Assembly (NCBI RefSeq): GCF_900258515.1
Contig: NZ_LT984884.1
Location: 948,245 to 1,012,244, forward strand
Direction: 5' to 3'
Source of the DNA: Lentibacillus sp. Marseille-P4043
GTDB lineage: Bacteria > Bacillota > Bacilli > Bacillales > Amphibacillaceae
Length of the DNA: 64,000 nt
This document shows positions 34,716 to 42,516 of the stretch, piece after piece. Position numbers and translations under genes: made by a program. The first letter of the stretch is position 1; each line of letters starts with the position of its first letter. Below the pieces are notes generated by a model. That model had not been told where the DNA came from. It made no database searches and saw only the letters and a list, made by a program, of their open reading frames with translations.

Positions 34716-35600
34716 ATGGAGATTAAACATTTGCAATACTTTATTGAGGCTACACGTGCTGGCAGTTTTACCCACGCAGCAGAAAACCTATACATAACGC
34801 AGCCAGCCCTAAGTAGAATTATCAAATCATTGGAAGATGATCTTGGTGCTCCGCTTTTTATTCGCTCCCGGAAAAAGCTAATTTTGACAGATGCAGGGCG
34901 TGTTCTTTACCAACATGCACAGGTTATTGAGAAACAATTTCACCTTTTAGAAACAGAGCTTAGTAATTTACTTACATTGAAAAAAGGGCATATCCGTATT
35001 GGGCTTCCTACAATCATCAATTCTTTTTTCTTTTCTCAGCTAATTGGGTCGTTTCACAAAGAATATCCAGAAGTGACGTTCCAATTGGAAGAGGATGGTT
35101 CGAAGCGGATTGAGGAAAAAATCATTAGTGATCAACTCGACTTTGGTGTTGTCGTTTTGCCAACTAATCACAATATGCTTGATTATTATACGTTTGTGAA
35201 TGAAAATTTGAAAGTAGTTGCGCCTTCATCTCACCCTATTGCGAACAGGAGTGACGTTTCACTTGATGAACTAAAAGGGGAGACGTTCATTATGTTTAAC
35301 CAAGACTTCTCATTAAGAAACCTTATTCTGAACGCGTGTGAAGGTGTTGGTTTTCAGCCGAAAATTATTTCTGAAACATCACAGTTGGACTTTATTGAGG
35401 AAATGGTAGCCTCCGGTTTAGGTGTCACCTTGTTACCGGAAAGTACTAGTCGGGAATTAACAAGCAATGTGCAAACTGTTGCAGTAATAAATCCGGAAAT
35501 CGAATGGAGTCTCGCAATTATCTGGAAAACAGATGCTTATCTATCGCAAATTAACAAAGAATTTATTCGCTTTGCCAAAGAAAAACTTGCACAAATCTAA
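34716..35600 (+). CDS. LysR family transcriptional regulator
   Basis: 294 residues: an N-terminal winged HTH (MEIKHLQYFIEATRAGSFTH, AAENLYITQPALSRIIKSLE) and a substrate-binding domain with IRIGLPTIINSFFFSQLIGSF and a GLGVTLLPEST loop. LysR proteins respond to small metabolites and usually control a neighbouring gene, but no target is obvious here: the upstream DUF4870 gene is divergent and the thioesterase downstream lies beyond a terminator. GGAAGGTGGGG precedes ATG 34716. Confidence 0.9.
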   Translation: MEIKHLQYFIEATRAGSFTHAAENLYITQPALSRIIKSLEDDLGAPLFIRSRKKLILTDAGRVLYQHAQVIEKQFHLLETELSNLLTLKKGHIRIGLPTIINSFFFSQLIGSFHKEYPEVTFQLEEDGSKRIEEKIISDQLDFGVVVLPTNHNMLDYYTFVNENLKVVAPSSHPIANRSDVSLDELKGETFIMFNQDFSLRNLILNACEGVGFQPKIISETSQLDFIEEMVASGLGVTLLPESTSRELTSNVQTVAVINPEIEWSLAIIWKTDAYLSQINKEFIRFAKEKLAQI

Positions 35601-35626
35601 TCGTTGATGATGATTTTTAGCAATAT

Positions 35627-35664
35627 AATAGGCTTCCTCCATATTGATGTGGAGGAAGCCTATT
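35627..35664 (+). terminator. Intrinsic terminator of the LysR gene
   Basis: AATAGGCTTCCTCCA and TGGAGGAAGCCTATT form a 15-bp perfect stem. Confidence 0.8.
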
Positions 35665-35846
35665 TGAATAGCCGAGATACAAAGCGCTTCCATAACAAAT
35701 CGTTATGAACCTCATGTACGATCGGCATTGTACTACATTTGATCGGGCGGTGTATACTATTCTTTGTGACAGGAGATATTACCCTGCCACCTTAACGTAA
35801 TAAAGCAAAGGGAATAGTCCCTATTATAGATAAGGTGATGTTTGGA

Positions 35847-36362
35847 ATGGAAGCTAAAAAAGTAAAGGAAACGCGCGTTATTCAAACAGACCAAGTACTC
35901 ACCAACGACTTGAATAATTATCATACATTATTCGGTGGGGTACTCATGAAAAAAATGGATGGATGTGCGACACTTTCTGCCAGAAGGCATTCTAGAGTCA
36001 GAGAATGTGTTACAGCATCAACAGACTCGGTAAATTTTATTGAACCGATACGAGTAAGTGATTCTGTTTGTCTTGAATCGTTTGTAACGTTTACCGGAAG
36101 AAGTTCCATGGAGATTTTTTGTAAAGTAATTGCCGAGGATTTAGAAACCGGTGAACGAAGATTGGCGGCAACTGCATTCTTGACTTTTGTTGCGATAGGT
36201 GAAGATAAAAGACCTGTTATGGTACCCGAAGTTATTCCTGAAACGGAAGAGGAAAAATATCTTTATGAAACCGGTCAAGAACGTGCAAAATTGCGCAAAC
36301 TCAAAAGACAAAAAAACAAAGATTTAGTATCAAAACTTACCCTGGAAAAACCTATTTTGTAA
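35847..36362 (+). CDS. Hotdog-fold acyl-CoA thioesterase
   Basis: 171 residues matching the YkhA/YciA acyl-CoA hydrolase family: VIQTDQVLTNDLNNYHTLFGGVLMKKMDGCA (Asn and Asp of the hotdog active site), VTASTDSVNFIEPIRVSDSVCLESFVTFTGRSSMEI and a GERRLAATAFLTFVAI strand. It hydrolyses acyl-CoAs to free acids and CoA. ATG 35847 has TAAGGTGA 8 bases upstream and is preferred to the GTG at 35835. It is followed 11 bases later by a small unknown gene, so they form an operon. Confidence 0.88.
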   Translation: MEAKKVKETRVIQTDQVLTNDLNNYHTLFGGVLMKKMDGCATLSARRHSRVRECVTASTDSVNFIEPIRVSDSVCLESFVTFTGRSSMEIFCKVIAEDLETGERRLAATAFLTFVAIGEDKRPVMVPEVIPETEEEKYLYETGQERAKLRKLKRQKNKDLVSKLTLEKPIL

Positions 36363-36373
36363 GGAGAGATCTT

Positions 36374-36745
36374 ATGCTTGCAACATCAAGCATCGATGAA
36401 TTATTACGTGCACAACGTGAAATTGAGAATTTAAAGATAGCAAAACCAGCATTATTTCAAAAGTTCATGAACGCCATTCATCTGACACGCCAGCTTCAGT
36501 ATGGATTTCAATATTTGGGGTGCCTTATTCTGGACGAAAACCCGAGTAAATTTCGCCCCGATGCGCAGGACGATTATGTATTATCTGTCTATCGACAAGA
36601 AATAGAAAAATTAAAAGCAGATAACAAGGCACATGATTTGAAACAATTACTGAGTTCCTACCAGCAAATTGGCTATAGCAAAGTATGTAAACTAGCATTA
36701 GGGATAAATCCAAAAGTATTGGTTGGTCCTTCTGTTGTCCGTTAA
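36374..36745 (+). CDS. Conserved-looking protein of unknown function
   Basis: 123 residues, soluble and mostly helical (SSIDELLRAQREIENLKIAK, ALFQKFMNAIHLTRQLQYGF, DYVLSVYRQEIEKLKADNKA). GGAGAGATCTT is a good ribosome site. It is the second gene of a two-gene unit with the acyl-CoA thioesterase and is followed by a strong terminator, so it may act in fatty-acid or acyl-CoA metabolism. No motif recognised. Confidence 0.7.
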   Translation: MLATSSIDELLRAQREIENLKIAKPALFQKFMNAIHLTRQLQYGFQYLGCLILDENPSKFRPDAQDDYVLSVYRQEIEKLKADNKAHDLKQLLSSYQQIGYSKVCKLALGINPKVLVGPSVVR

Positions 36746-36780
36746 ATAACAGTTTATTTTAACATAAATAATAGTAGTAT

Positions 36781-36819
36781 GAAAAGCCACAGGGGATTAT
36801 TATTGCCCTGTGGCTTTTC
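36781..36819 (+). terminator. Intrinsic terminator of the thioesterase operon
   Basis: GAAAAGCCACAGGG pairs with CCCTGTGGCTTTTC, followed by ATTTCTTTT. Confidence 0.85.
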
Positions 36820-36845
36820 ATTTCTTTTGAATAATCTGCAAACAG

Positions 36846-36897
36846 TTGACATATTGGGAATTAATATTATATAGTTGATTCAACAATGTTGAATCAA
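36846..36897 (+). promoter_or_regulatory. Promoter with perfect 23-bp palindromic operator for HMG-CoA lyase
   Basis: A -35 TTGACA (36846-36851) and a -10-like TATATA (36868-36873) are 16 bases apart. Starting two bases later, 36875-36897 is a perfect palindrome with arms TTGATTCAACA and TGTTGAATCAA around one A. A repressor bound here would sit on the transcription start. Symmetry and position suggest a TetR-type regulator of fatty/branched-chain acid catabolism; the regulator is not in the window. Confidence 0.7.
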
Positions 36898-37064
36898 AAT
36901 AAACATAAGTGAATAGTATGATATAGAGAAGGAATTATGTTCATCACAATTATTTTCCGGGAATCGTATTATAGGTATGATATGCCTGTTATTTGTTTTT
37001 TGTGAAAGCGCATTCCGAGCAAAGGAGCAATTGATTTTCTAAATGCTATCCAGGAGGGGAAAAC

Positions 37065-37970
37065 ATGGTACATTGGCCAAAACACGTTCAGATTAAAGAA
37101 GTAGGACCGCGGGATGGATTACAGAATGAGAAAAAACCGGTACCAACGGCTGACAAGGTTAATTGGATTAACATGTTGTCTGAATCAGGTGTTAAGGAAA
37201 TCGAGTATTCGTCATTTGTCCATCCAAAGTGGGTTCCACAACTATCCGATGCACATGAAGTAGGCAAGAAGATCAAGCGTAATCCCGATGTCCGTTACTC
37301 AGCACTGGTCCCTAACATGAAAGGATTGGAATTAGCACTAGAGACAGGGATTGATGGAGCATCGGTATTCATGTCTGCGAGTGAAACACATAATCAGAAA
37401 AACATCAACAAATCGATTGCGGAAACGTACCCGGTCTTAGGAGAAGTCATTAAAGAAGCTAAAAAGAACGATAAGCATGTTACTGGCTATGTTTCCACCG
37501 TGTTTGATTGCCCGTTTGAAGGAAAAGTCACGCCAGAACAGGTTATTCGAGTATGTGATAAGTTATTTGAATACGGTGTTGATGATATTTCGCTTGGCGA
37601 TACGATTGGTACAGCTGTCCCATCACAAGTGGACCAGTTGCTAGAGGCAGTACTTAGTCGTTATCCAAAAGAGAAAATTATTATGCACTTCCATGATACA
37701 AGGGGTATGGCTATTGCTAATATAACAAGATCACTTCCATATGGTATCACAAGGTTTGATAGTTCAATAGGTGGATTAGGCGGATGCCCATATGCCCCAG
37801 GAGCTGCCGGTAATGTAGCAACTAATGATGTGTTATACCTATTGCATGGATTAGGAATTCATACAGGGATTGATGAGAAGAAATTACAAGAAGCAGCATT
37901 TTATATCCAGCAAAAGTTAGGAAAGTCACTTCCAAGTAAATCGCTTGCGTATGCTGCTAGCCAGAACTGA
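37065..37970 (+). CDS. Hydroxymethylglutaryl-CoA lyase
   Basis: 301 residues, full length. It splits HMG-CoA into acetoacetate and acetyl-CoA, the last step of leucine breakdown. The DRE-TIM barrel is plain: KEVGPRDGLQNEKK (metal-binding Asp and catalytic Arg), SSFVHPKWVPQLSDA, DDISLGDTIG, IMHFHDTRGMAIANI (metal-binding HxH) and the mobile-loop cysteine in GGLGGCPYAPGAAGNVATND. B. subtilis YngG is the counterpart. Other leucine/isovalerate genes are not adjacent, so the gene is isolated here behind its own palindromic operator. AGGAGGGGAAAAC precedes ATG. Confidence 0.94.
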   Translation: MVHWPKHVQIKEVGPRDGLQNEKKPVPTADKVNWINMLSESGVKEIEYSSFVHPKWVPQLSDAHEVGKKIKRNPDVRYSALVPNMKGLELALETGIDGASVFMSASETHNQKNINKSIAETYPVLGEVIKEAKKNDKHVTGYVSTVFDCPFEGKVTPEQVIRVCDKLFEYGVDDISLGDTIGTAVPSQVDQLLEAVLSRYPKEKIIMHFHDTRGMAIANITRSLPYGITRFDSSIGGLGGCPYAPGAAGNVATNDVLYLLHGLGIHTGIDEKKLQEAAFYIQQKLGKSLPSKSLAYAASQN

Positions 37971-38170
37971 AAGAACCAGTCAAAAAATAGTAAAAAAGAG
38001 TAAGCCATCGTTTTCCTTGGTGTTTGTGGAAAATGAGGGCTCTTTTTTTTGATGTTTTTGTCGATTTGCTCTTTTACTACTATATCCCCCTATTCTGCCT
38101 TGACGGAAGGAAGGTGCTATTCTATGATAAAGGCACCCATATCTGTTCGGTGGGAAAGGGGAGAATAATC

Positions 38171-38728
38171 ATAAATCTTCATAATATAGGTAAAAAAATA
38201 AAACAAGCTCGCTTACGAAGCAAGAAAACGCAGCAGCAAATCGCGGATCAATGTAATATCTCCAAAAGCCTGTTATCTAAAATTGAAAACGGCCAAACGG
38301 CATCTGCTGTTGCGACATTATCAAAAATCAGTGAAGCATTGGATGTGCCGCTTTCTTGGGTATTGGATGGTCACTCAGAAACAGATCTCGTATTATTGCC
38401 AAAGTCAAACCGACAATTCAAAGTGGGCGATGAGAATATGGGCTACTCCTATGAGTTGCTCGCCAGGTCACGATTTTCTGGAATTGAACCAACCATTGTT
38501 CACGTCACACCAAAAGATGCGAATTTACGTCACGAACCCTATACCCATTCCCAGGATGAATTCATTTATATTTTAGAGGGGTCGATTTATTTACTGTATG
38601 ATGATCAGAAACATTATATGGAAACAGGTGATACCTCTTATTTTAAAGGAGTCAAGCCACATCTGTTCGTGCCAGTCGATAATGAAGGGGCAAAGGTATT
38701 GACCGTATTTGTTGATAGTGGAGTGTGA
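38171..38728 (+). CDS. XRE-family regulator with C-terminal cupin domain
   Basis: About 185 residues: an XRE helix-turn-helix (IGKKIKQARLRSKKTQQQIA, DQCNISKSLLSKIENGQTAS) joined to a cupin barrel (HEPYTHSQDEFIYILEGSIY, LYDDQKHYMETGDTSYF, PHLFVPV). Such proteins sense small ligands in the cupin and often regulate amino-acid or polyamine genes. The start is odd: AAGGGGAG is followed at 8 bases by ATA AAT CTT CAT AAT ATA GGT, where an ATG would be expected, so the start codon appears changed to ATA. The frame is open upstream to ATG 38024, but that part is not protein-like. The gene may be weakly translated or inactive. Confidence 0.75.
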   Translation: MNLHNIGKKIKQARLRSKKTQQQIADQCNISKSLLSKIENGQTASAVATLSKISEALDVPLSWVLDGHSETDLVLLPKSNRQFKVGDENMGYSYELLARSRFSGIEPTIVHVTPKDANLRHEPYTHSQDEFIYILEGSIYLLYDDQKHYMETGDTSYFKGVKPHLFVPVDNEGAKVLTVFVDSGV

Positions 38729-38847
38729 ATGATGCTGTAATTAGTTTTGGAAACCTAATAATAAGCAGACATTTGATAATAATGGGTGCTCTTTTGAGAT
38801 GCAAAACAAGGAAAAACAATACGTTTCACAAATATTCACAACAAAAG

Positions 38848-38890
38848 TAGCAGGGTAATTCGCACAGGGATTCGCTTCTGCTATTTTTTT
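38848..38890 (+). terminator. Intrinsic terminator downstream of the XRE-cupin gene
   Basis: TAGCAG and CTGCTA close a 36-base hairpin and are followed by TTTTTTT. Confidence 0.65.
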
Positions 38891-39077
38891 GATGAATGGA
38901 ATAGTTTATCGGAATATTCAACAAGTTATTGTATAGTTTGAATAGGTCATTTTTTATGTTTTTTTATACAACTAACGTGGCAAGTTAGTGGTAGAGTCCG
39001 GATTGATCTTTGTTCAGCAATCGGGCCAGATTGTGTAAGTTAATTTTTGTTTAATTATATATAGGGAGGTGATTTAA

Positions 39078-39266
39078 GTGAGTAAAAGAGACATGGGTCT
39101 TATCTTTGTTATGGTAGGGATTGCCTTCTTAATGGTTTCATTTGTGGCAACAACATCAACGGTATTATGGGGGATTTCTCTTGGTGTAAGCATTGTGTCA
39201 AACATAGCAGGTACAGCACTTATAATGCAGTTTTTAAATACACCAAAGGCAAAAGAAATCTTGTAA
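39078..39266 (+). CDS. Small two-helix membrane protein
   Basis: 62 residues from GTG 39078, preceded by AGGGAGGTGA at good spacing. Two hydrophobic stretches (MGLIFVMVGIAFLMVSFVA; VLWGISLGVSIVSNIAGTAL) are separated by a short polar TTST turn, and the protein ends in NTPKAKEIL. No family recognised. It is the first gene of the small-gene patch and is bracketed by the junction motif at 39011 and 39278. Confidence 0.6.
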   Translation: MSKRDMGLIFVMVGIAFLMVSFVATTSTVLWGISLGVSIVSNIAGTALIMQFLNTPKAKEIL

Positions 39267-39374
39267 TTTTGGAAGGTGTTCAAGAATAGGGCGCATTTCT
39301 GTAATAAGGATCTGCGCGTCCCGTATTGCGGAATCAGGTCATTTAGTAGGAGGGGAGAAGGAGGGGAGATTTTT

Positions 39375-39578
39375 TTGGTTGAGTTATTAGAAATAATATT
39401 CCAAGTATCAGGGGTAGCGTTGTTTATATGTGCAATTTATTATTATTTCCATTTCAAAAAAACCAAGAAGGAACGAAAACTGACCTCAGTTGAGCTTACA
39501 GTTTATGTTGTAACTCAAATTGCATTTTTTCTTTTGGGAGGTAGTTATCTACTTCTGCTTTTGGATAAAAACTATTAA
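39375..39578 (+). CDS. Small two-helix membrane protein
   Basis: 67 residues from TTG 39375, with GGAGGGGAG 7 bases upstream; the longer frame from 39276 runs through the junction motif and is unlikely. Helices: LLEIIFQVSGVALFICAIYY and LTVYVVTQIAFFLLGGSYLL, linked by a basic loop KKTKKERK. Function unknown. Bracketed by junction motifs at 39278 and 39575. Confidence 0.55.
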   Translation: MVELLEIIFQVSGVALFICAIYYYFHFKKTKKERKLTSVELTVYVVTQIAFFLLGGSYLLLLLDKNY

Positions 39579-39693
39579 ACAAAAGGACGCCTATCTGGAA
39601 TAAGGATTTTCGCCTGTATCCATAAATAAGGGAACAATTATTTAATATAATAAAGAGAGCTTCGAACGAACTGGAATGCGGAAGGAGAATTGG

Positions 39694-39958
39694 ATGAGTT
39701 TAATAAATATAATTGGCATATGCTCATTAATAATTGTGTTGACTATGATTTTATTTAATGCTTCTTTAAGTAAAAATAATAATAGCGGTATTTGCTAGTT
39801 CGCTTGTATTGTTTATTGCAAGAATAACTGTTGAACGTGAGAGCTTCTTTGATTCTTTTATAGATTCGTTTGGATTAATGACAATAGTTATGTTTGCAGT
39901 GGTTATGATCAACTTGTATAAAAAATATTCGTTTGATGGTCGTAGAAAGGAACGATAA
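39694..39958 (+). pseudogene. Small membrane protein gene broken by a frameshift
   Basis: AAGGAGAATTGG precedes ATG 39694, which reads MSLINIIGICSLIIVLTMIL and stops at a TAG near 39797. From the run of AAAAATAATAAT (about 39772-39783) the +1 frame continues as IIAVFASSLVLFIARITVER, then DSFGLMTIVMFAVVMINLYK, ending at TAA 39956-39958. Joined, the two parts make a plausible three-helix membrane protein of about 88 residues, so one frameshift in the A/T-rich run has inactivated it. Junction motifs flank it. Confidence 0.6.
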
Positions 39959-40040
39959 GGATTCAGCAATCGGGCCGGAATAAAGGAAAGAGTCCAAATT
40001 GTCATTGTAGGGCCAGTTTGCTGAACAAGGGGGGACTAAA

Positions 40041-40364
40041 ATGCCTACTTGCGAAAATTGTAGTAATAAATGGAGTTGGAAACAAACAGTTTAAAAGACG
40101 ACTACCTTGGATCTTCCAGCAATGATTTGTCCTTATTGCGGAGAAAAACAATATCAAACTCAGAAATCAAAAATGAAAGGTGGTTTTTTAACGGGCATTG
40201 TTGTTTTCTTAATGGTTTGGATACCAAATTTATTTGATATATCAGTAGCTGGCACACTTGGTTTTTTGCCTGTTTTAATTGCTATTATTTTAATTATATA
40301 TCCATACTTAGTGGAGTTAAGCAGCACAGAAGAATATATAAACTTTTTTCGGGATAAGCAATAA
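40041..40364 (+). pseudogene. TIGR04104-family zinc-finger membrane protein with premature stop
   Basis: The frame from ATG 40041 reads MPTCENCSNKWSWKQTV, then TAA (40092-40094), then in the same frame KTTTLDLPAMICPYCGEKQY and a C-terminal two-helix membrane part (GIVVFLMVWIPNLF; LPVLIAIILIIYPYL) to 40364. The two CxxC pairs and WSWKQT are those of the TIGR04104 (cxxc_20_cxxc) family, where the spacing to the second CxxC is fixed and matches here. In the family this place reads TFKKT, so an AAA lysine codon has probably become TAA. The downstream ORF from 40107 alone would lack one CxxC. GGGGGACTAAA is the ribosome site. Confidence 0.7.
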
Positions 40365-40477
40365 GAGTTTATTCCATAATAGGGCGCGCTAAACGATTAA
40401 AAGACTTTTTGGTAGCAAAGAGATGACAATAATAAATAAAATGTGTACAAACATTTATTTAGTGGTATAATTAACAT

Positions 40478-40627
40478 AGAAAGAGAATAAGTGCATACAC
40501 TAATAAAGACCGCCCATGCTAATACATGGAACGGTCATAATAGAACTGAACCCCGACAAGAGGGGTTGGCAGCTCAGGAAAATAATCCCTCACTTACCTG
40601 CTAAAGTGCATGAGGGATTATTTTTTA
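40478..40627 (+). ncRNA. Predicted antisense antitoxin RNA, module 2
   Basis: Promoter -35 TGTACA (40444-40449), 16-base spacer, -10 TATAAT (40466-40471). The RNA would contain GACCGCCCATGC...GGTC and CCCC...GGGG hairpins and end at the stem AATAATCCCTC/GAGGGATTATT plus T run (about 40580-40627), overlapping the 3' end of the toxin gene on the other strand. It is almost the same sequence as the antisense RNA at 4316-4467. Confidence 0.6.
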
Positions 40628-40704
40628 TGGTTATTATCAGAAACGATAAACGCCACTAACATCCCGAAGGATATCATAAGCGTTAGCGCACTAACAATGT
40701 CCAT
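40618..40704 (-). CDS. Holin-like type I toxin peptide (module 2)
   Basis: 28 residues: MDIVSALTLMISFGMLVAFI followed by VSDNNHKK. It shares LTLMISFGMLVAF with module 1 and has the same strong ribosome site (GGGGAGGGAGGTGATT) and the same upstream leader, promoter and convergent antisense RNA. Modules 1 and 2 are inverted relative to each other, 36 kb apart, and similar across about 350 bp, so one is a recent duplicate. All parts look intact. Confidence 0.75.
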   Translation of the reverse strand: MDIVSALTLMISFGMLVAFIVSDNNHKK

Positions 40705-41108
40705 AGGCAATCACCTCCCTCCCCGGGAAGTCTCCCACCGAAGACTACCGACGAGTGACAGTGCTGCCAAACCCCTCATGCGAAGCCAGTCTATTGTATT
40801 TTATTATAACATATTGCTATCATTTATACTTTAATTATTTGATTACTTTTGACTTTCAAATTGGATCAAAAGTTTAACAACAAATAGCTAATTCATTGTT
40901 CCATAAACGGGCGCGTTTGCGGAAAAGCGGTCTTCAAGACTCGGACCATTTAACGGAATAGGAAATTTTATTAAAAACTGCATCTTTTTATAAGGATGCA
41001 GTTTTTGTACGGAGAATTCTTTATAAAAATGTAAAGATTTATTTACATTAATTCAGATATGTATTATAATTAAGTAAAGATTCATTTACATTTTAGGCGG
41101 TGAAAGAA
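40705..41108. other. Toxin 2 leader and upstream gap before the XRE gene
   Basis: 40705-40830 is the leader and promoter region of toxin 2 on the minus strand (a TATAAT lies near 40805). 40898-40960 holds a junction motif. 40973-41006 is a hairpin, AAAAACTGCATC/GATGCAGTTTTT, good as a bidirectional terminator. Confidence 0.55.
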
Positions 41109-41402
41109 ATGCCCGTTATAAACAACATAAGAAAAATAAGGAAGGAAAAGGGGATTAAACAACTAAAAATGGCTGAAGATTTAGAAGTAACAAGACAAAC
41201 GTTCACAGCCATAGAAAGAAACAAATATAACCCAAGTCTTGAACTAGCTTTAAAAATTGTAAAGTATTTTGAATTACCAATTGACGATGTATTTATGCTG
41301 GAGGAGGATGAAAAAGAAAAAAACTTCCCAATGGTATCTTACGTATGGTGGTGTCGGCGGTTTGGTTGGTATGACAATCGGTCCAATTATCAAAAGGGGT
41401 GA
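41109..41402 (+). CDS. Small XRE-family transcriptional regulator
   Basis: 97 residues; the first ~67 are a complete HTH_3 domain (MPVINNIRKIRKEKGIKQLK, MAEDLEVTRQTFTAIERNKY, NPSLELALKIVKYFELPIDD) of the YozG/YvaO-like type. The last ~30 residues overlap the next gene by 95 bases and look like frame extension; most relatives end near VFMLEEDE. ATG 41109 follows GGCGGTGAAA. In such pairs the regulator represses itself and the adjacent membrane protein gene. Confidence 0.8.
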   Translation: MPVINNIRKIRKEKGIKQLKMAEDLEVTRQTFTAIERNKYNPSLELALKIVKYFELPIDDVFMLEEDEKEKNFPMVSYVWWCRRFGWYDNRSNYQKG

Positions 41403-41700
41403 ATTTGACCTAACCAATTTTCTTGCTGGCTTGACAGTGTTTGCCTTAGTATTTGTAATTGATTTAATTAGATTTCTGAACAAGAAAGATAAGACTCCAG
41501 ATTTTGATGAACGAACAATAGGCAACGTGCAGAAATTTTATGCCTATGTATCTAGTGCTTTTATTATGGTGATTTTTTTGTTGCTAATAATTTTGACTTC
41601 AATGGGATTTGATACAATTTCGCTGTCGTATGTTTGGATAGTTTTTATTACTTATTTTGTAATCAGTGGAATTAGTGCATTGATTGTAATTAAGAAGTAG
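41308..41700 (+). CDS. Membrane protein paired with the XRE regulator
   Basis: 130 residues starting at ATG 41308 just after GGAGGAGG. Four hydrophobic helices (YLTYGGVGGLVGMTIGPII; FLAGLTVFALVFVIDLIRFL; VSSAFIMVIFLLLIIL; VWIVFITYFVISGISALIVI), with a conserved-looking polar loop DKTPDFDERTIGNVQKFYAY between helices 2 and 3. Pairs of a short XRE regulator and a four-helix membrane protein with a DERxx loop (DUF2178/DUF3796-like) are common in Firmicutes. Role unknown. Confidence 0.65.
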   Translation: MKKKKTSQWYLTYGGVGGLVGMTIGPIIKRGEFDLTNFLAGLTVFALVFVIDLIRFLNKKDKTPDFDERTIGNVQKFYAYVSSAFIMVIFLLLIILTSMGFDTISLSYVWIVFITYFVISGISALIVIKK

Positions 41701-41948
41701 AACGATCTACTATGAATTACCGCAAACAGGCGCAATTCTTTAATATAATGGTCAAGAAGCAGAACAAAGGAAATAAGATTTTTTAGTCAAATAGTTTCTA
41801 AAGGAAAGTTTAAAAAATTCTTTAAACTCCTTAGGAAAGTGGTATAAAATAGATATATGCAATAGTCGCGTTTTCCTCAAGGGAGGTCGGCGCATTCCTG
41901 TCGGTTGTAGTGTCATACGATATGCTATAACAGAAGGGGGTGTTGCTC

Positions 41949-42026
41949 ATGTCTGTTTTTGAGACACTGGTTCTAATGATCGCTTTCGCAACACTCGTTG
42001 TAACGATTACAGACCAGAAAAAATAG
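41949..42026 (+). CDS. Holin-like type I toxin peptide (module 3)
   Basis: 25 residues: MSVFETLVLMIAFATLVVTI then TDQKK. Same family plan as modules 1 and 2 (xxLxLMIxFxxLV, charged end) but diverged in sequence. GAAGGGGGTGTTGCTC precedes the ATG. A bidirectional terminator (AATAGACCTC/GAGGTCTATT, 42020-42061) follows. Looks functional and independent of the module 1/2 duplication. Confidence 0.75.
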   Translation: MSVFETLVLMIAFATLVVTITDQKK

Positions 42027-42163
42027 ACCTCCCTGTGTTTAGCAGCCGGGTGAGGTCTATTCCTTGCTTGCGCTGACCCCTCTTGAAGGGGAGCGATTCA
42101 TTGCTGACCGGAGATATTAGCGTATCTTCGGTCTTTATTAGTTTATGCTTTTTTCTTGTCTCT
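42020..42163 (-). ncRNA. Predicted antisense antitoxin RNA, module 3
   Basis: Minus-strand -10 TATAAT at 42170-42175; the -35 (TTGCAA or TTTGCA near 42191-42197) is less certain. The RNA would carry a GACCGAAGATA...TATCTCCGGTC hairpin (about 42107-42134) and CCCC...GGGG, and end at the bidirectional terminator, convergent with toxin 3. Confidence 0.5.
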
Positions 42164-42516
42164 ATGTTTATTATAACACGAAAAAGCAATTTGCAAACAA
42201 AAAAATATGTGATGTTTTTGTTAGCGTTCTTATAACACAGCTCTCAGGTTGCTCCCATCAACGTACCGAACGTGGCGTTTTTCTAAAAGCGCTTTACAAT
42301 TTAACTTCCGCAACCAGCTAATATCAGAAAATTGTTCCACAAAGGGGCACAAATCAGGAATAAGGATTGGCGTACAAGGGCATTTATAAGTGGAATAATT
42401 AACATAGAAAGATTATAAATGAAAGACCGCCCATGCTGATACATGGAACGGTCGCAACAGATTGAACCCCGACAAGAGGGGCTGGCATCTTAGGAAAATA
42501 ATCCCTCACTTACCGG

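Larger units (their letters stand above)
39011..42378. repeat. Recurrent GC-rich junction motif between small genes (eight sites)
   Basis: A recognisable motif lies in nearly every gap of this patch: 39011-39040, 39278-39322, 39575-39617, 39962-40027, 40371-40390, 40898-40960, 41719-41750 and 42332-42378. The common plan is GTTC-x-(A)CAAAxGGGCGC, then a core close to TCTGGAATAAGGAT, then GCGC or a similar complement of the first arm (best at 39278: GGGCGCA ... TGCGC). Copies at 39011 and 39962 use CAGCAATCGGGCC instead. The sites separate genes of unrelated function, as recombination or cassette junctions would; it is an observation by eye, not an alignment. Confidence 0.55.
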
